From Gracilibacillus halotolerans (GTDB taxonomy: Bacteria; Bacillota; Bacilli; Bacillales; Amphibacillaceae), in the NCBI RefSeq assembly GCF_014206945.1, contig NZ_JACHON010000015.1, positions 1-64,000 on the forward strand: a stretch of DNA of 64,000 bases. Reading direction: 5' to 3'. The first letter of the stretch is position 1. Each line of letters opens with the position of its first letter. Below, piece by piece: positions 47,196-58,449 of the stretch. The position numbers were made by a program, and so were the translations under genes. The notes below the pieces were generated by a model. It was not told the origin of the DNA. It searched no databases and saw only the letters and a list, made by a program, of their open reading frames with translations.

Positions 47196-48242
47196 ATGAA
47201 AAATTTTAAGGTAGTAATCGGGCTTTTAGCCTTATTTTTAGTAATGACACTTGCTGCTTGTGGTTCAGAAGAAGAGAGCACAAATGAAAAAGAAAACGAG
47301 ACAACAGCATCTGAAACAGAGTCAGAAGAAACAGCAGAAGAATCCTCCGAAGTGGAATCTGCTTACCCGATGACTGTATATCCAACAATTGGAGCAACTG
47401 AAAGTAGAGAAGGTGGAACAACTACTTATGAAGAAGTTACATTCAATGAAATGCCAGAAAGAATCGTTGTTTTTGACTATGGATTCTTGGATACTTTACA
47501 TACACTAGGTGTAGAAGGAATTATTGGTGTTGCTAAAGAGTCTACATTACCAGAACATCTAAGTGAGTTTGAATCAGATGAGTATTCTAATATTGGTACA
47601 CTAAAAGCTCCGTTATTTGAGGATATTGCAGAAATGGAGCCTGATGTTATCTTTATTTCTGGACGTCAATCAACGTATTATGAAGAACTTAAGGATATAG
47701 CTCCAGTTGTGTTTGTTGGTACTGTACAAGAAGATTACTGGAATACGTTTGAAGAATCAGTAAATATTGCTGCTACTATGTTCGATAAACAAGACGAAGC
47801 GGAAGAGTTTCTTGCTAAATACGATGCAGCTTTTGAAGAAGTGAATGAACTAGCTGGAAATTATGAAACATCATTAGTAACAATGTACAATGAAGGTAAT
47901 CTATCTGGATTTGGTCCTGATTCTCGTTTCGGTTATATCTATGATTTATACGGTTTTAATCCTGTAACAGAGGACGTTGATGCTACAGAGCATGGATCAA
48001 ATTTCGGGTTTGAGGCAATCCTTCAGTTCGACCCAGAAATATTGTTTGTTATTGACCGTACTGCTGCAGTAGGTGGAGAATCTAATATTGAAACGGATAT
48101 GGAAAACGATATTATTCAAAAAACGGAAGCTTATGCAAATGAAAATATTATTTATTTAGATGGTGCGTTATGGTATCTTGGTGGTGGAGGATTACAATCC
48201 GAGCTAGCTAAGATAGAAGAAGTTATTGCTGAATTACAATAA
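47196..48242 (+). CDS. yclQ: Siderophore-binding lipoprotein YclQ (petrobactin type)
   Basis: A 348-residue iron-siderophore binding protein. The signal peptide ends in the lipobox LAAC; an acidic Ser/Glu linker follows, then the two-lobed class III binding fold (MPERIVVFDYGFLDTLHTLGV, EMEPDVIFISGRQ, NIIYLDGALWYLGGGGLQ). It has its own promoter and Fur site, 230 bases after yclO, so its expression may exceed that of the permeases. A terminator follows. Confidence 0.9.
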   Translation: MKNFKVVIGLLALFLVMTLAACGSEEESTNEKENETTASETESEETAEESSEVESAYPMTVYPTIGATESREGGTTTYEEVTFNEMPERIVVFDYGFLDTLHTLGVEGIIGVAKESTLPEHLSEFESDEYSNIGTLKAPLFEDIAEMEPDVIFISGRQSTYYEELKDIAPVVFVGTVQEDYWNTFEESVNIAATMFDKQDEAEEFLAKYDAAFEEVNELAGNYETSLVTMYNEGNLSGFGPDSRFGYIYDLYGFNPVTEDVDATEHGSNFGFEAILQFDPEILFVIDRTAAVGGESNIETDMENDIIQKTEAYANENIIYLDGALWYLGGGGLQSELAKIEEVIAELQ

Positions 48243-48251
48243 TATAATACT

Positions 48252-48303
48252 AAAAGGCTGTTCAACCGTCATGAAAATGACAATCGTTGAGCAGTCTTTT
48301 TTG
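48252..48303 (+). terminator. Terminator after yclQ
   Basis: AAAAGGCTG-TCAAC pairs with GTTGA-CAG-CTTTT across a loop, followed by a T run. Confidence 0.75.
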
Positions 48304-48525
48304 TTTCTTTAACATATGTAAGTAATTGTAATTAAGGATTACTTATACTAATAGGGAAGTTTATTAAAAATGATTATAAGTAAAAACAAGGAATTTAGTA
48401 GATGATGTCGAATATATAGATAAAGAGAATATGGAGAAGTTAATTGTATTTTTTGTGAATACCTTTATGTTTTGTTACATGTAATATAAAGAAATGACAA
48501 AAGACTGAGAAGGGAAGAATAAAAA

Positions 48526-48948
48526 ATGAATCAAAACGAAACAAGCGAAAGTAGTGAATCGATCGACAACGAAGAAAAATCACTTATAGAAGTTGAACAG
48601 GCGCAATCGAATTCTGAGAAGAAAAATACATCGAGTGGCTTGGGAGAGAATATTGCAGGATTACTTTGCTATATAGTAGGACCAATAACTGGCATCATAT
48701 TTTTTATTTTAGAAAAAGAGAATCGTTTTATTCGGTTTCATGCTCTACAGTCTATCATTACATTTGTTGCATTATCAATATTTAATTATATGCTTTCAGC
48801 AGTGCCTTTCGTTGGATGGGTGTTCAGTTCATTGCTCTCTCTTTTAACCGTTGCTTTATGGGTTGTCTTAATGATTAAGGCTTATCAAAATGAAACATTC
48901 AAACTACCGATTATCGGTGATATTGCGGAACAACAAGTAAATAAATAA
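48526..48948 (+). CDS. DUF4870 domain membrane protein
   Basis: A 140-residue protein. An acidic, Ser-rich cytosolic start (residues 1-40) precedes the DUF4870 membrane core: NIAGLLCYIVGPITGIIFFILEK, then RFIRFHALQSIITFVAL, with two more helices and KAYQNETFKLPIIGDIAE at the end. The family is widespread and of unknown function (Tic20-like fold). A single gene between terminators. Confidence 0.82.
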   Translation: MNQNETSESSESIDNEEKSLIEVEQAQSNSEKKNTSSGLGENIAGLLCYIVGPITGIIFFILEKENRFIRFHALQSIITFVALSIFNYMLSAVPFVGWVFSSLLSLLTVALWVVLMIKAYQNETFKLPIIGDIAEQQVNK

Positions 48949-48957
48949 CTTAACACG

Positions 48958-49015
48958 AGAATGGACTGTTCTTTACATTAGACTGCTAGTTGTGAGAAGG
49001 ACAGTTCATTTTTTG
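48958..49015 (+). terminator. Terminator after the DUF4870 gene
   Basis: AATGGACTGTTCTT pairs with AGAAGGACAGTTCATT across a long loop, followed by a T run. Confidence 0.6.
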
Positions 49016-49020
49016 TTCCA

Positions 49021-49053
49021 AAAAGAAAAGGATTCCCGATTAAGTGGAATCCT
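49021..49053 (-). terminator. Terminator of the SulP gene
   Basis: On the minus strand AGGATTCC pairs with GGAATCCT, followed by TTTCTTTTT. It begins at the stop codon. Confidence 0.7.
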
Positions 49054-50785
49054 AATGTGTGTTATGAAATTGTTCTATTTCCTTACTCTGTTTAAACATT
49101 TGACATGTTGAGTTGCTTGATCGAGAGCAAATAGAACATTTATTTGTTTCGATTAATATTAATGCATAATCTACCGCATCATCTGCTTTGTTAAAGAAAT
49201 ATTCTTCACCAACCAAACTAGTCAGTCCACTTTTTTTCATCATGTCGTGAACATCCTTATTGGCTTCTGATATAATTGTTGTTCCACCGCCATTATGAAA
49301 GTCTGTAATAAGTGATTCAAGGTTAGCTGCACCTGTCACATCTAGAAAAGGTACATTCTTAAACCGTAATATAAGCACTTTCGGACGCTTATTAATGGAT
49401 TTTGTTATAATAGTCTCAAAACGGTCAGCTGCACCAAAAAATAGTGGTCCATCTATGCTGTAAAAATCAATTTCTGGACAAGCTACTCCAAACTCTTCGG
49501 TTGATGCATTACCATTTTTCTTTGCTGTGAATGGAATTACCTTTTCTACGTCAAGCACTTCACTCATTCGCTTAATAAACATAATACCTGCAAGTAATAG
49601 ACCAAATTGTACGGCTGTCGTTAGATTAACAAACACTGTGAGTAAGAACGTTGTGATTAATACTAGAGAATCAGCCTTTTTTAGTTTTAATATATGAAAG
49701 AATGATCGGTATTCACTCATGTTATAAGCGACGATCATCAAAATTGGTGCCATGGCTGCAAGTGGAATACTGGATGCGAATGGAGCAAAAATCAAGATAG
49801 CTGCTAACACAAAGATACTTTGAAAAATACCGGAAAAAGGACTTACCGCCCCACTTTTTATATTGGTTGCAGTTCTAGCAATAGCACCAGTTGCAGGGAT
49901 ACCTCCAAATAAAGGCGTGACCATATTCGCAATTCCTTGGCCAACCAGTTCACGATTTGAATCGTGTCTTTTTCCTGTCATTCCATCAGATACAACAGCT
50001 GATAAGAGGGATTCAATTCCACCAAGCATCGCAATTACGAATGCAGGCTTAATTAGCATAATCAATCTATCCCATGTTATTTGGGGAACTTGGAATTCAG
50101 GTAGAGCTTGTGGGATACCTCCAAATACGGACCCGATAGTTGCCACTTTATTCGGGAAAAATAGTGCAACGAGAATGGTTGGAATAATAAGTGCCACAAG
50201 CAATACGGGCACTCGGGGGAAGAGTCTAGGAATAAAGATTAATAAAAGAAGTCCTATCAAACCAATTAAAATGCTATAACCATTGATTGTATTTAGATTT
50301 TTGTAGATTTCCCACATGTTTTGGTGGAAAAATTCTTTTCTCTCAAGTCCTTCTAATCCAAGAAAGTCACCGATTTGGCCACTGAAAATAATGACAGCAA
50401 TTCCAGCTGTAAAACCAATTGTTACAGATCTGGGTATATACTTTATCAATTGTCCGAGTTTGAAAATACCCATTAACAACAACATAATTCCCGCCATAAA
50501 ACCTGCTATAAGCAAATTTTCATAACCGTATTCTAATACGATAGCAAGTAGGATAGGAATAAAAGCTCCAGTGGGACCAGCAATTTGGTATCTTGATCCT
50601 CCTAATAAAGCAACAAGAAATCCAGCAATAGCAGTAGTGTAAAGGCCATATTCTGGTGCTACTCCTGAAGCAATTGCAAACGCCATTCCTAGGGGGATCG
50701 CAACAATACCTACTGTAATACCTGCAATGATATCACGCTTTAAATCCGATTTTTTTAACCCTTTAAAGCGATCATCTTTAAACAA
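49052..50785 (-). CDS. SulP family anion transporter with STAS domain
   Basis: A 577-residue transporter of the SulP/SLC26 family with 10-14 helices (KRDIIAGITVGIVAIPLGMAFAIASG at the start), which moves sulfate, bicarbonate or other anions coupled to Na+ or H+. The C-terminal STAS domain (about 445-550: FGAADRFETIITKSINKRPK, FLDVTGAANLESLI) regulates transport. Unusually, the tail after STAS ends with a short cysteine cluster (NKCSICSRSSNSTCQMF). The substrate is not decided by sequence. Confidence 0.9.
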   Translation of the reverse strand: MFKDDRFKGLKKSDLKRDIIAGITVGIVAIPLGMAFAIASGVAPEYGLYTTAIAGFLVALLGGSRYQIAGPTGAFIPILLAIVLEYGYENLLIAGFMAGIMLLLMGIFKLGQLIKYIPRSVTIGFTAGIAVIIFSGQIGDFLGLEGLERKEFFHQNMWEIYKNLNTINGYSILIGLIGLLLLIFIPRLFPRVPVLLVALIIPTILVALFFPNKVATIGSVFGGIPQALPEFQVPQITWDRLIMLIKPAFVIAMLGGIESLLSAVVSDGMTGKRHDSNRELVGQGIANMVTPLFGGIPATGAIARTATNIKSGAVSPFSGIFQSIFVLAAILIFAPFASSIPLAAMAPILMIVAYNMSEYRSFFHILKLKKADSLVLITTFLLTVFVNLTTAVQFGLLLAGIMFIKRMSEVLDVEKVIPFTAKKNGNASTEEFGVACPEIDFYSIDGPLFFGAADRFETIITKSINKRPKVLILRFKNVPFLDVTGAANLESLITDFHNGGGTTIISEANKDVHDMMKKSGLTSLVGEEYFFNKADDAVDYALILIETNKCSICSRSSNSTCQMFKQSKEIEQFHNTH

Positions 50786-51180
50786 TGACCTATCTCCTTT
50801 ATATTATATTTTAGAGCACAAAAAAATCCCGCCACGATAGACGAGGTTAGTGAATATTTATACATCTATTATAACATATTTAAGGTAAACTATCTTATTA
50901 ATAGCTTGGCACTTAACCTATGAATCTAATATGGTTATTCAGAGGGGATAAATCAAGAATTTCTTTATACAAATCTTGAGACACATATTAAATTTACAGA
51001 TATCTTGACAATTAGTTAAAATTACTTTACCTTTTATGGGAAAGCCTTTTCAAAATATGACGACATCTCAATATTAATCAATATCAATCAACATTCATGT
51101 TTAATATGTATCTTGATTGGATTGGAAGGTAATTCAATAAAAAATATAATGCACTAATTTAAATAATTGAGGTGAATGGA
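50786..51180. other. Intergenic region between SulP and sortase genes
   Basis: This stretch of about 395 bases is A+T-rich. It holds the promoter region of the minus-strand SulP gene and a TTGACA at 51005 with only a weak -10 (TACCTT) for the sortase. I see no coding signal or stable RNA. Confidence 0.5.
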
Positions 51181-51759
51181 ATGATAAAAAAACTTTCGAT
51201 AGCTTTTATGATTGCAGGTATATTGCTTCTTTCCTACGGTGGATATCAATTGTATAGCTCCTATTTACAGGAGAGTAAAAGGTTAGAGGAAGCAAACTCC
51301 TTTGTATCGGATGAAGTGATAACTGAGGTAGAGAATGTAGAACAATTTAATTATGATGCGGTTAAAGAGGGAGATACAATAGGCGTATTATATATTCCAA
51401 GATTAGATCGAGAAATCCCTATTATAGAAGGAACGGACGAAGAGGAATTAACTCAGGGGGTAGGTCACTATACCGGAACAGGTTTCCCAGGTGAAAATAG
51501 ACAAATATTATTGTCCGGTCATCGTGATACAGTTTTTAGACAATTCGGCGAGTTAGAACATGGTGATGAATTCCATGTGAAAATGGAGCATGGTACATTT
51601 ATTTACGAAATTCATGACCATACTATTGTACCTGCTGATGACACTACAGTTATTGATCCTAGTAGAACGGACGAGGTATTAACTGTCTCCACTTGTTATC
51701 CTTTTTCCTATATAGGAAGTGCACCAGATCGTTATGTTTTATTCGCTTATCCAAAATAG
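51181..51759 (+). CDS. Class D sortase
   Basis: A 192-residue transpeptidase that links secreted proteins to peptidoglycan or to each other. The N-terminal membrane anchor (IAFMIAGILLLSYGGYQLY) is of type II topology. The catalytic triad is H114 in LLSGHRDTVF, C172 in VLTVSTCYPFSYIG and R184 in APDRYV. The TC-Y/PF and short length indicate class D, which in Bacillus acts in sporulation or on LPxTA-type signals. ATG 51181 follows GAGGTGA. No protein with a typical sorting signal is encoded in this window. Confidence 0.88.
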   Translation: MIKKLSIAFMIAGILLLSYGGYQLYSSYLQESKRLEEANSFVSDEVITEVENVEQFNYDAVKEGDTIGVLYIPRLDREIPIIEGTDEEELTQGVGHYTGTGFPGENRQILLSGHRDTVFRQFGELEHGDEFHVKMEHGTFIYEIHDHTIVPADDTTVIDPSRTDEVLTVSTCYPFSYIGSAPDRYVLFAYPK

Positions 51760-53923
<2,164 letters not shown>

Positions 53924-53937
53924 TTAATTTAGAACAA

Positions 53938-54636
53938 TCATTGTTTGTTTATTTTTTTTGCTGGATTTCCGACCACTGTTACGCCATCTCCAACATCCTT
54001 AGTTACTACAGATCCGGCTCCTACAACAGCATCAGTTCCAACAACTACCCCTGGCAAGAGGGTTGCATTGCTTCCGATTTTACAACCTTTATTTAAGATA
54101 GGTCCTTGATAAGGATAATTTCCTTTCCCCATATACTTATCATTGGAAGAAGAGAAGCATGGTCCAATGAAAACTAAATCTTCAATAATCATGTCTGCTG
54201 TGATATAAGAGTTTGTTTGAATGGTTACCTTTTCGCCTATATGGGTGTTATTCTCAATCATCACATTCCTACCTATAATAGTATCTTTTCCGATTTCTAC
54301 ATTTTCGCGAATACTAGCTGCATCCCCAATAAATACTCCCTCCATCAGTAGGACATCCTGATAGATGACACATTGATCAGCAATTTTAACATCATCTTTT
54401 ATGATTAGTGGAGGCAAATCTAAACGTGGTTTTCTAGCCATTTTTTTATTAGAAGAGGGAGATTTACCTAACGTAACAGAATTCCCAATAAAAACATTAT
54501 TACCAATAATAGTATCTTTTTTAATTACAGTGTGGTGTCCAATGGAAACATTGTCACCGATAATTACATTATCTTCGATGATCGTATACTTTCCAATCTC
54601 TACATTTTTCCCAATTTGTACGGAAGGGTGAATCAT
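53938..54636 (-). CDS. Left-handed beta-helix acyltransferase (WbpD-like N-acetyltransferase)
   Basis: A 232-residue hexapeptide-repeat protein (IGKNVEIGKYTIIEDNVIIG and so on) ending in GNPAKKINKQ, the usual end of sugar N-acyltransferases. It has more N-terminal coils than typical WbpD (about 190 residues). Its start overlaps the oxidoreductase gene by 4 bases. In this operon it would acetylate the 3-amino group made by the aminotransferase, giving a 2,3-diacetamido sugar. Specificity is inferred from the neighbours. Confidence 0.82.
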   Translation of the reverse strand: MIHPSVQIGKNVEIGKYTIIEDNVIIGDNVSIGHHTVIKKDTIIGNNVFIGNSVTLGKSPSSNKKMARKPRLDLPPLIIKDDVKIADQCVIYQDVLLMEGVFIGDAASIRENVEIGKDTIIGRNVMIENNTHIGEKVTIQTNSYITADMIIEDLVFIGPCFSSSNDKYMGKGNYPYQGPILNKGCKIGSNATLLPGVVVGTDAVVGAGSVVTKDVGDGVTVVGNPAKKINKQ

Positions 54637-55721
54637 AAATTCCCTCCTTTCTCATTATTCGTATTGTCATTCATGTCACTTGTTGAGAAATAGAGCAAGG
54701 GTAAATAAGTAGGTGATTTTTGTTGGTGCGATTTATATAAGGCGAAAATGGTTTCCAATGATTTTTTCCCCGCTTCCCCTGTCATTAGGAGCTTCTCCTT
54801 ATCTAGAAGAGTGTTTAAAAAGTTTTCATACATTAAATAATGTTCGCCTGCAGTATTACTAAGCTTCTTTAATTTTGCTTCTATGTTAGGTTGGTTGTCG
54901 ACATGACAATGCTGTACAGTAGGTAGCTTCTTTCCACCAATACAGATAGATCCTTTTTCACCAAAAATAGATAAATAATAACCGAGATTCTCTGGTTTTG
55001 TAATCGTATTTGCTTCAACTACTCCCTTTGCTCCATTTACAAATGAAATGATACCCGTTGCTATATCCTCTGTTGCTTTTCTTGTGTTTCTTGTAGAAAT
55101 TTCACCATAAACAGAAGAAACATCTCCAAAATACCAAGTGAGTAAATCAACTAGATGGATTCCTTGATTGATTAACATACCGCCATCAAGGTCCCAAGTA
55201 CCTCGCCAATTTGCTGAAGTATAATACGTTTCGTTTCTGTTTATTCGTATATCTACAGAACCTAGATAGAGCTCGCCTAAAACTTTTTTATCAATAAGAG
55301 ATTTGATTTCCCTTAAAAGAGGGTGATAGCGAAGTTGATGACATACGAGAATCAATTTTTGATTGGCTGTCGCTAAAGTAATTAACTCATTTACTTCCTT
55401 CAACGACAATGCCAATGGTTTTTCAATAATTACATGCTTATCGAGCAACAGAGCTTGCTTTGCTATTGCTGCGTGCAGTCCTGAAACGACAGCAATAATT
55501 ACTACATCAACTTGTGGGTCAAGCAGTAAATCTTTATGGTTTTTGTATTGAGAAATGTTTGTAGGTTCCTTTTTATTTTCGTTGTAATGTTGGACTGTAT
55601 TTTCCATTCTGTCGGTTTGAATATCACTCACAGCAACTAAGCGATAAGAATTAAATTGTGTAATCGTATCTATATGCTTTTTTGAAATATAACCACATCC
55701 TATTAGTCCGACATTAATCAT
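54633..55721 (-). CDS. Gfo/Idh/MocA oxidoreductase (WbpB-like)
   Basis: A 362-residue NAD(P)-dependent dehydrogenase. Rossmann motif GLIGCGYISKKHI is at residues 5-17, the Gfo/Idh/MocA signature HVIIEKPLALSLKEVNEL near 93-110, and WRGTWDLDGGMLINQGIHLVD in the C-terminal domain. In the Wbp pathway this enzyme oxidises C3 of UDP-GlcNAcA to a keto group. It overlaps the aminotransferase gene by 8 bases and the acetyltransferase gene by 4, so the three are one translational unit. Confidence 0.85.
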   Translation of the reverse strand: MINVGLIGCGYISKKHIDTITQFNSYRLVAVSDIQTDRMENTVQHYNENKKEPTNISQYKNHKDLLLDPQVDVVIIAVVSGLHAAIAKQALLLDKHVIIEKPLALSLKEVNELITLATANQKLILVCHQLRYHPLLREIKSLIDKKVLGELYLGSVDIRINRNETYYTSANWRGTWDLDGGMLINQGIHLVDLLTWYFGDVSSVYGEISTRNTRKATEDIATGIISFVNGAKGVVEANTITKPENLGYYLSIFGEKGSICIGGKKLPTVQHCHVDNQPNIEAKLKKLSNTAGEHYLMYENFLNTLLDKEKLLMTGEAGKKSLETIFALYKSHQQKSPTYLPLLYFSTSDMNDNTNNEKGGNL

Positions 55722-56826
55722 TGTTATTCACCTTGAAATGCTTCAGAGCGGTTATTACTTTATCTTGATCTTGAATCGTTAGGCCTGGATAAAGGGGGAT
55801 AGAGAATAACTTCTTAGAAAGGGCTTCAGCAATAGGAAAATCTCCTTCTTTGTAATCGAGATTTCGATAAGCGTTTTGTAAATGTATACATCGTGGGTAA
55901 TAAACTCCGGTCTGGATACCTTCTGCTTGTAAATGCTTAATTATTTCTGTTCGATAATCAGTAGCCAGTGAAAAGAGATGGAATACATGAGAGCCATCAT
56001 TATGCATACTAGGTAGTTTAATAAAATCCAAATGGTTTAATTTATTTTTATAACGGTTGGCTAGAGTAATCCGTGAACGATTCCATTCGTCTAGATAGGG
56101 TAGGGAGGTTAACAAAATGGCTGCATGAATTTCATCAAGACGGCTATTATAGCCAATCTCATCATGATGATATTTCGTTTGGCTACCATGAACACGTAGT
56201 TTTCTGATTTTTTCTGCAAGTTTTTGATTGGAGGTAGTTACTATTCCACCGTCTCCCATAGTGCTAAAGTTTTTAGTCGGAAAAAACGAAAAACATGCAG
56301 CATCTCCTAAGCTACCTACAGGCTGACTTTTATAGGTTGCTCCAAATGCTTGGCATGCATCTTCGATTACGTAAAGATCATACTTCTTTGCTATGGCGTT
56401 AATCTCATCCATCATGGCAGGTTGACCGAAAAGATGAACAGGAATTATTGCCGTTGTTCTTCGTGATATCTTCTTTTCAATTTCAGTTGGCTCAATATTA
56501 AACGTTTCTTCATTGACATCGGCAAAAACAGGCGTGGCGCCTACTCTAGTAATTGCTTCTGCAGTTGCAAAAAATGAAAATGGTGTAGTAATTACCTCAT
56601 CGCCCTCTTTTATGCCGAAAGCAGCTAATGTTAGAATTAACGCATCCGTTCCATTAGCCACAGCAACAGCATCGGTGACGCCTAACCTATCTGCAATTTT
56701 CTCTTCAAGTTTCTTAACATTGGGACCAAGAATATACTTACCACTAAGTATTACATCCTTAAGGTTCGTAACTATCGAATCAATTATGGTTTCAAACTGA
56801 CTTTTAGGATCGCTGATAGGAATCAT
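55714..56826 (-). CDS. DegT/DnrJ/EryC1/StrS aminotransferase (WbpE-like)
   Basis: A PLP-dependent sugar aminotransferase of 370 residues. The PLP lysine is K185 in FFPTKNFSTMGDGG, with D156 in VIEDACQAFGA and the family start IPISDPKSQF. It transfers an amino group from glutamate to a keto-sugar nucleotide. Its place ahead of the WbpB- and WbpD-like genes suggests amination of UDP-3-keto-GlcNAcA. First gene of the minus-strand operon, divergent from the dehydrogenase. Confidence 0.9.
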   Translation of the reverse strand: MIPISDPKSQFETIIDSIVTNLKDVILSGKYILGPNVKKLEEKIADRLGVTDAVAVANGTDALILTLAAFGIKEGDEVITTPFSFFATAEAITRVGATPVFADVNEETFNIEPTEIEKKISRRTTAIIPVHLFGQPAMMDEINAIAKKYDLYVIEDACQAFGATYKSQPVGSLGDAACFSFFPTKNFSTMGDGGIVTTSNQKLAEKIRKLRVHGSQTKYHHDEIGYNSRLDEIHAAILLTSLPYLDEWNRSRITLANRYKNKLNHLDFIKLPSMHNDGSHVFHLFSLATDYRTEIIKHLQAEGIQTGVYYPRCIHLQNAYRNLDYKEGDFPIAEALSKKLFSIPLYPGLTIQDQDKVITALKHFKVNNND

Positions 56827-56983
56827 ACGTACCCACCTCTTCTTTCTAAAACAATAATATTCTCGATAGCATATTCATTAAGTTGTTTATATTGACGGCA
56901 CATACCTATCATGAATTTAACTATATAAACTATTGTCCTTCGTATAAGCGTCTATTTATTTATCACTTCCTACACCACATGTA

Positions 56984-57010
56984 ACAAGACATCTAATAGA
57001 GCATATACAA
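56984..57010 (+). promoter_or_regulatory. Possible sigma-K-like promoter of the UDP-sugar dehydrogenase
   Basis: AC at 56984-56985, 16 bases, then CATATACAA at 57002. This matches the sigma-K form AC-N16-CATANNNTA with one mismatch. The motif is short and could arise by chance. It would place the gene in late mother-cell expression, as expected for spore surface sugars. Confidence 0.3.
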
Positions 57011-57036
57011 TAATAGATTACTTTCTTGAGAGGAAA

Positions 57037-58362
57037 ATGATGATGACAGATTCTAATCAAGTGTCCATTGGTGACACAACTCAGAAAAATCCTCCTACTA
57101 TTGGTGTTGTTGGACTAGGTTATGTTGGGCTACCAGTCGCTATTGGTTTTTCCGAAAAGTATCCTATTATTGGATTTGATGTTGATTTAAATAGAATACA
57201 AGAATTACAAAAATCGGTGGATCGAACTGGTGAAATTTCACCGGATATATTAAATTCGGCAAATATAGAATTTACGAACGATGAATCAAGGTTAGTTCAA
57301 TGTCATTTAATAATTGTAGCTGTTCCAACCCCTGTAAAAAATAATAAAGAGCCTGATTTAACGTATTTAGAAGAAGCATCTAAGCTTGTAGGGAAAAACC
57401 TTTCTAAAGGAGCATTTGTTGTATATGAATCTACTGTTTATCCAGGTACGACAGAAGAGGTTTGTCTTCCAATATTAGAACACCAATCACAAATGAAAGC
57501 AGGAACAGACTTTTACGTTGGTTATTCACCTGAGAGGATTAATCCGGGGGACAAAGAGCATACATTTAAAAACAATGTGAAGGTAGTTTCAGGGCAAAAC
57601 GAATACGCGCTTCAAAAAATTTATGAATTTTATCAAAGTGTTTTGGCATCGAATGTTTATAAAGCACCTTCTATAAAAGTAGCAGAAGCCTCGAAAATAG
57701 TAGAAAACACCCAACGCGATATTAATATTGCACTAATGAATGAATTTTCCCTTATATTTAATGCACTCGATATCGATACGTATGAAGTATTAAATGCTTC
57801 AAAAACTAAGTGGAATTTCGCACCATATAGTCCTGGTTTAGTAGGTGGTCATTGTATAGGAGTGGATCCGTATTATTTAATTTATAAGTCAAGGGAGGTA
57901 GGATATGACCCCAAGCTGTTATCGTTAGCTAGGGATTTAAACGACTCGATGCCAACCTATGTTGTTCAATCGTTAATAAAATTAATGATTACCCATAAAT
58001 TCAATTTTCATGAGACCCCGATAACAGTGCTAGGAATTACATTTAAAGAAAATATCCCTGATATAAGGAACTCTAAATCGTTGGAGATAGTAGATGAATT
58101 GGTGAATCTTGGGTTACAAGTGCAAGTATGTGATCCACATGTGGAAAGCAATCCATTCTATGATAATGAATTGGTTGATTTTAAACGTTTGGATGAATTA
58201 AAGAGTACTCCAATTATTATATTGGCCGTGTCCCATCAAGAATTTAAAGAAACAGATTGGCTTAAACGTATTCTTCCAAATGAAAAAGGAATTATTATGG
58301 ATTTAAAAGGCATTCTCTCTGAAAAGCTTTTTCCGGATGATATAGTGATTTGGAAGCTCTAA
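57037..58362 (+). CDS. UDP-N-acetylglucosamine/mannosamine 6-dehydrogenase (WbpA/TviB-like)
   Basis: A 441-residue UDP-sugar dehydrogenase, oxidising C6 of a UDP-HexNAc twice to the uronic acid. NAD loop GVVGLGYVGLPVAIGFS at residues 23-39; catalytic Cys C273 in GGHCIGVDPYYLIYKS; central helix KVAEASKIVENTQRDINIALMNE. The sequence is of the WbpA/TviB/WecC type rather than Ugd, thus HexNAc is likely. Three ATG codons stand in tandem after GAGAGGAAA; the second or third may be used. It is divergent from the three-gene operon and supplies its substrate. Confidence 0.87.
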   Translation: MMMTDSNQVSIGDTTQKNPPTIGVVGLGYVGLPVAIGFSEKYPIIGFDVDLNRIQELQKSVDRTGEISPDILNSANIEFTNDESRLVQCHLIIVAVPTPVKNNKEPDLTYLEEASKLVGKNLSKGAFVVYESTVYPGTTEEVCLPILEHQSQMKAGTDFYVGYSPERINPGDKEHTFKNNVKVVSGQNEYALQKIYEFYQSVLASNVYKAPSIKVAEASKIVENTQRDINIALMNEFSLIFNALDIDTYEVLNASKTKWNFAPYSPGLVGGHCIGVDPYYLIYKSREVGYDPKLLSLARDLNDSMPTYVVQSLIKLMITHKFNFHETPITVLGITFKENIPDIRNSKSLEIVDELVNLGLQVQVCDPHVESNPFYDNELVDFKRLDELKSTPIIILAVSHQEFKETDWLKRILPNEKGIIMDLKGILSEKLFPDDIVIWKL

Positions 58363-58387
58363 TAGTGTAGGAATAATTGAAAAAATA

Positions 58388-58438
58388 CACAACAAAAACA
58401 ATCATGCATGAAAATTAGTCATGATTGTTTTTGTTGTT
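58388..58438. terminator. Bidirectional terminator
   Basis: ACAACAAAAACAATCATG pairs with CATGATTGTTTTTGTTGT. It separates the dehydrogenase from the convergent repeat-protein gene. Confidence 0.85.
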
Positions 58439-58449
58439 TGTTCTATTGG

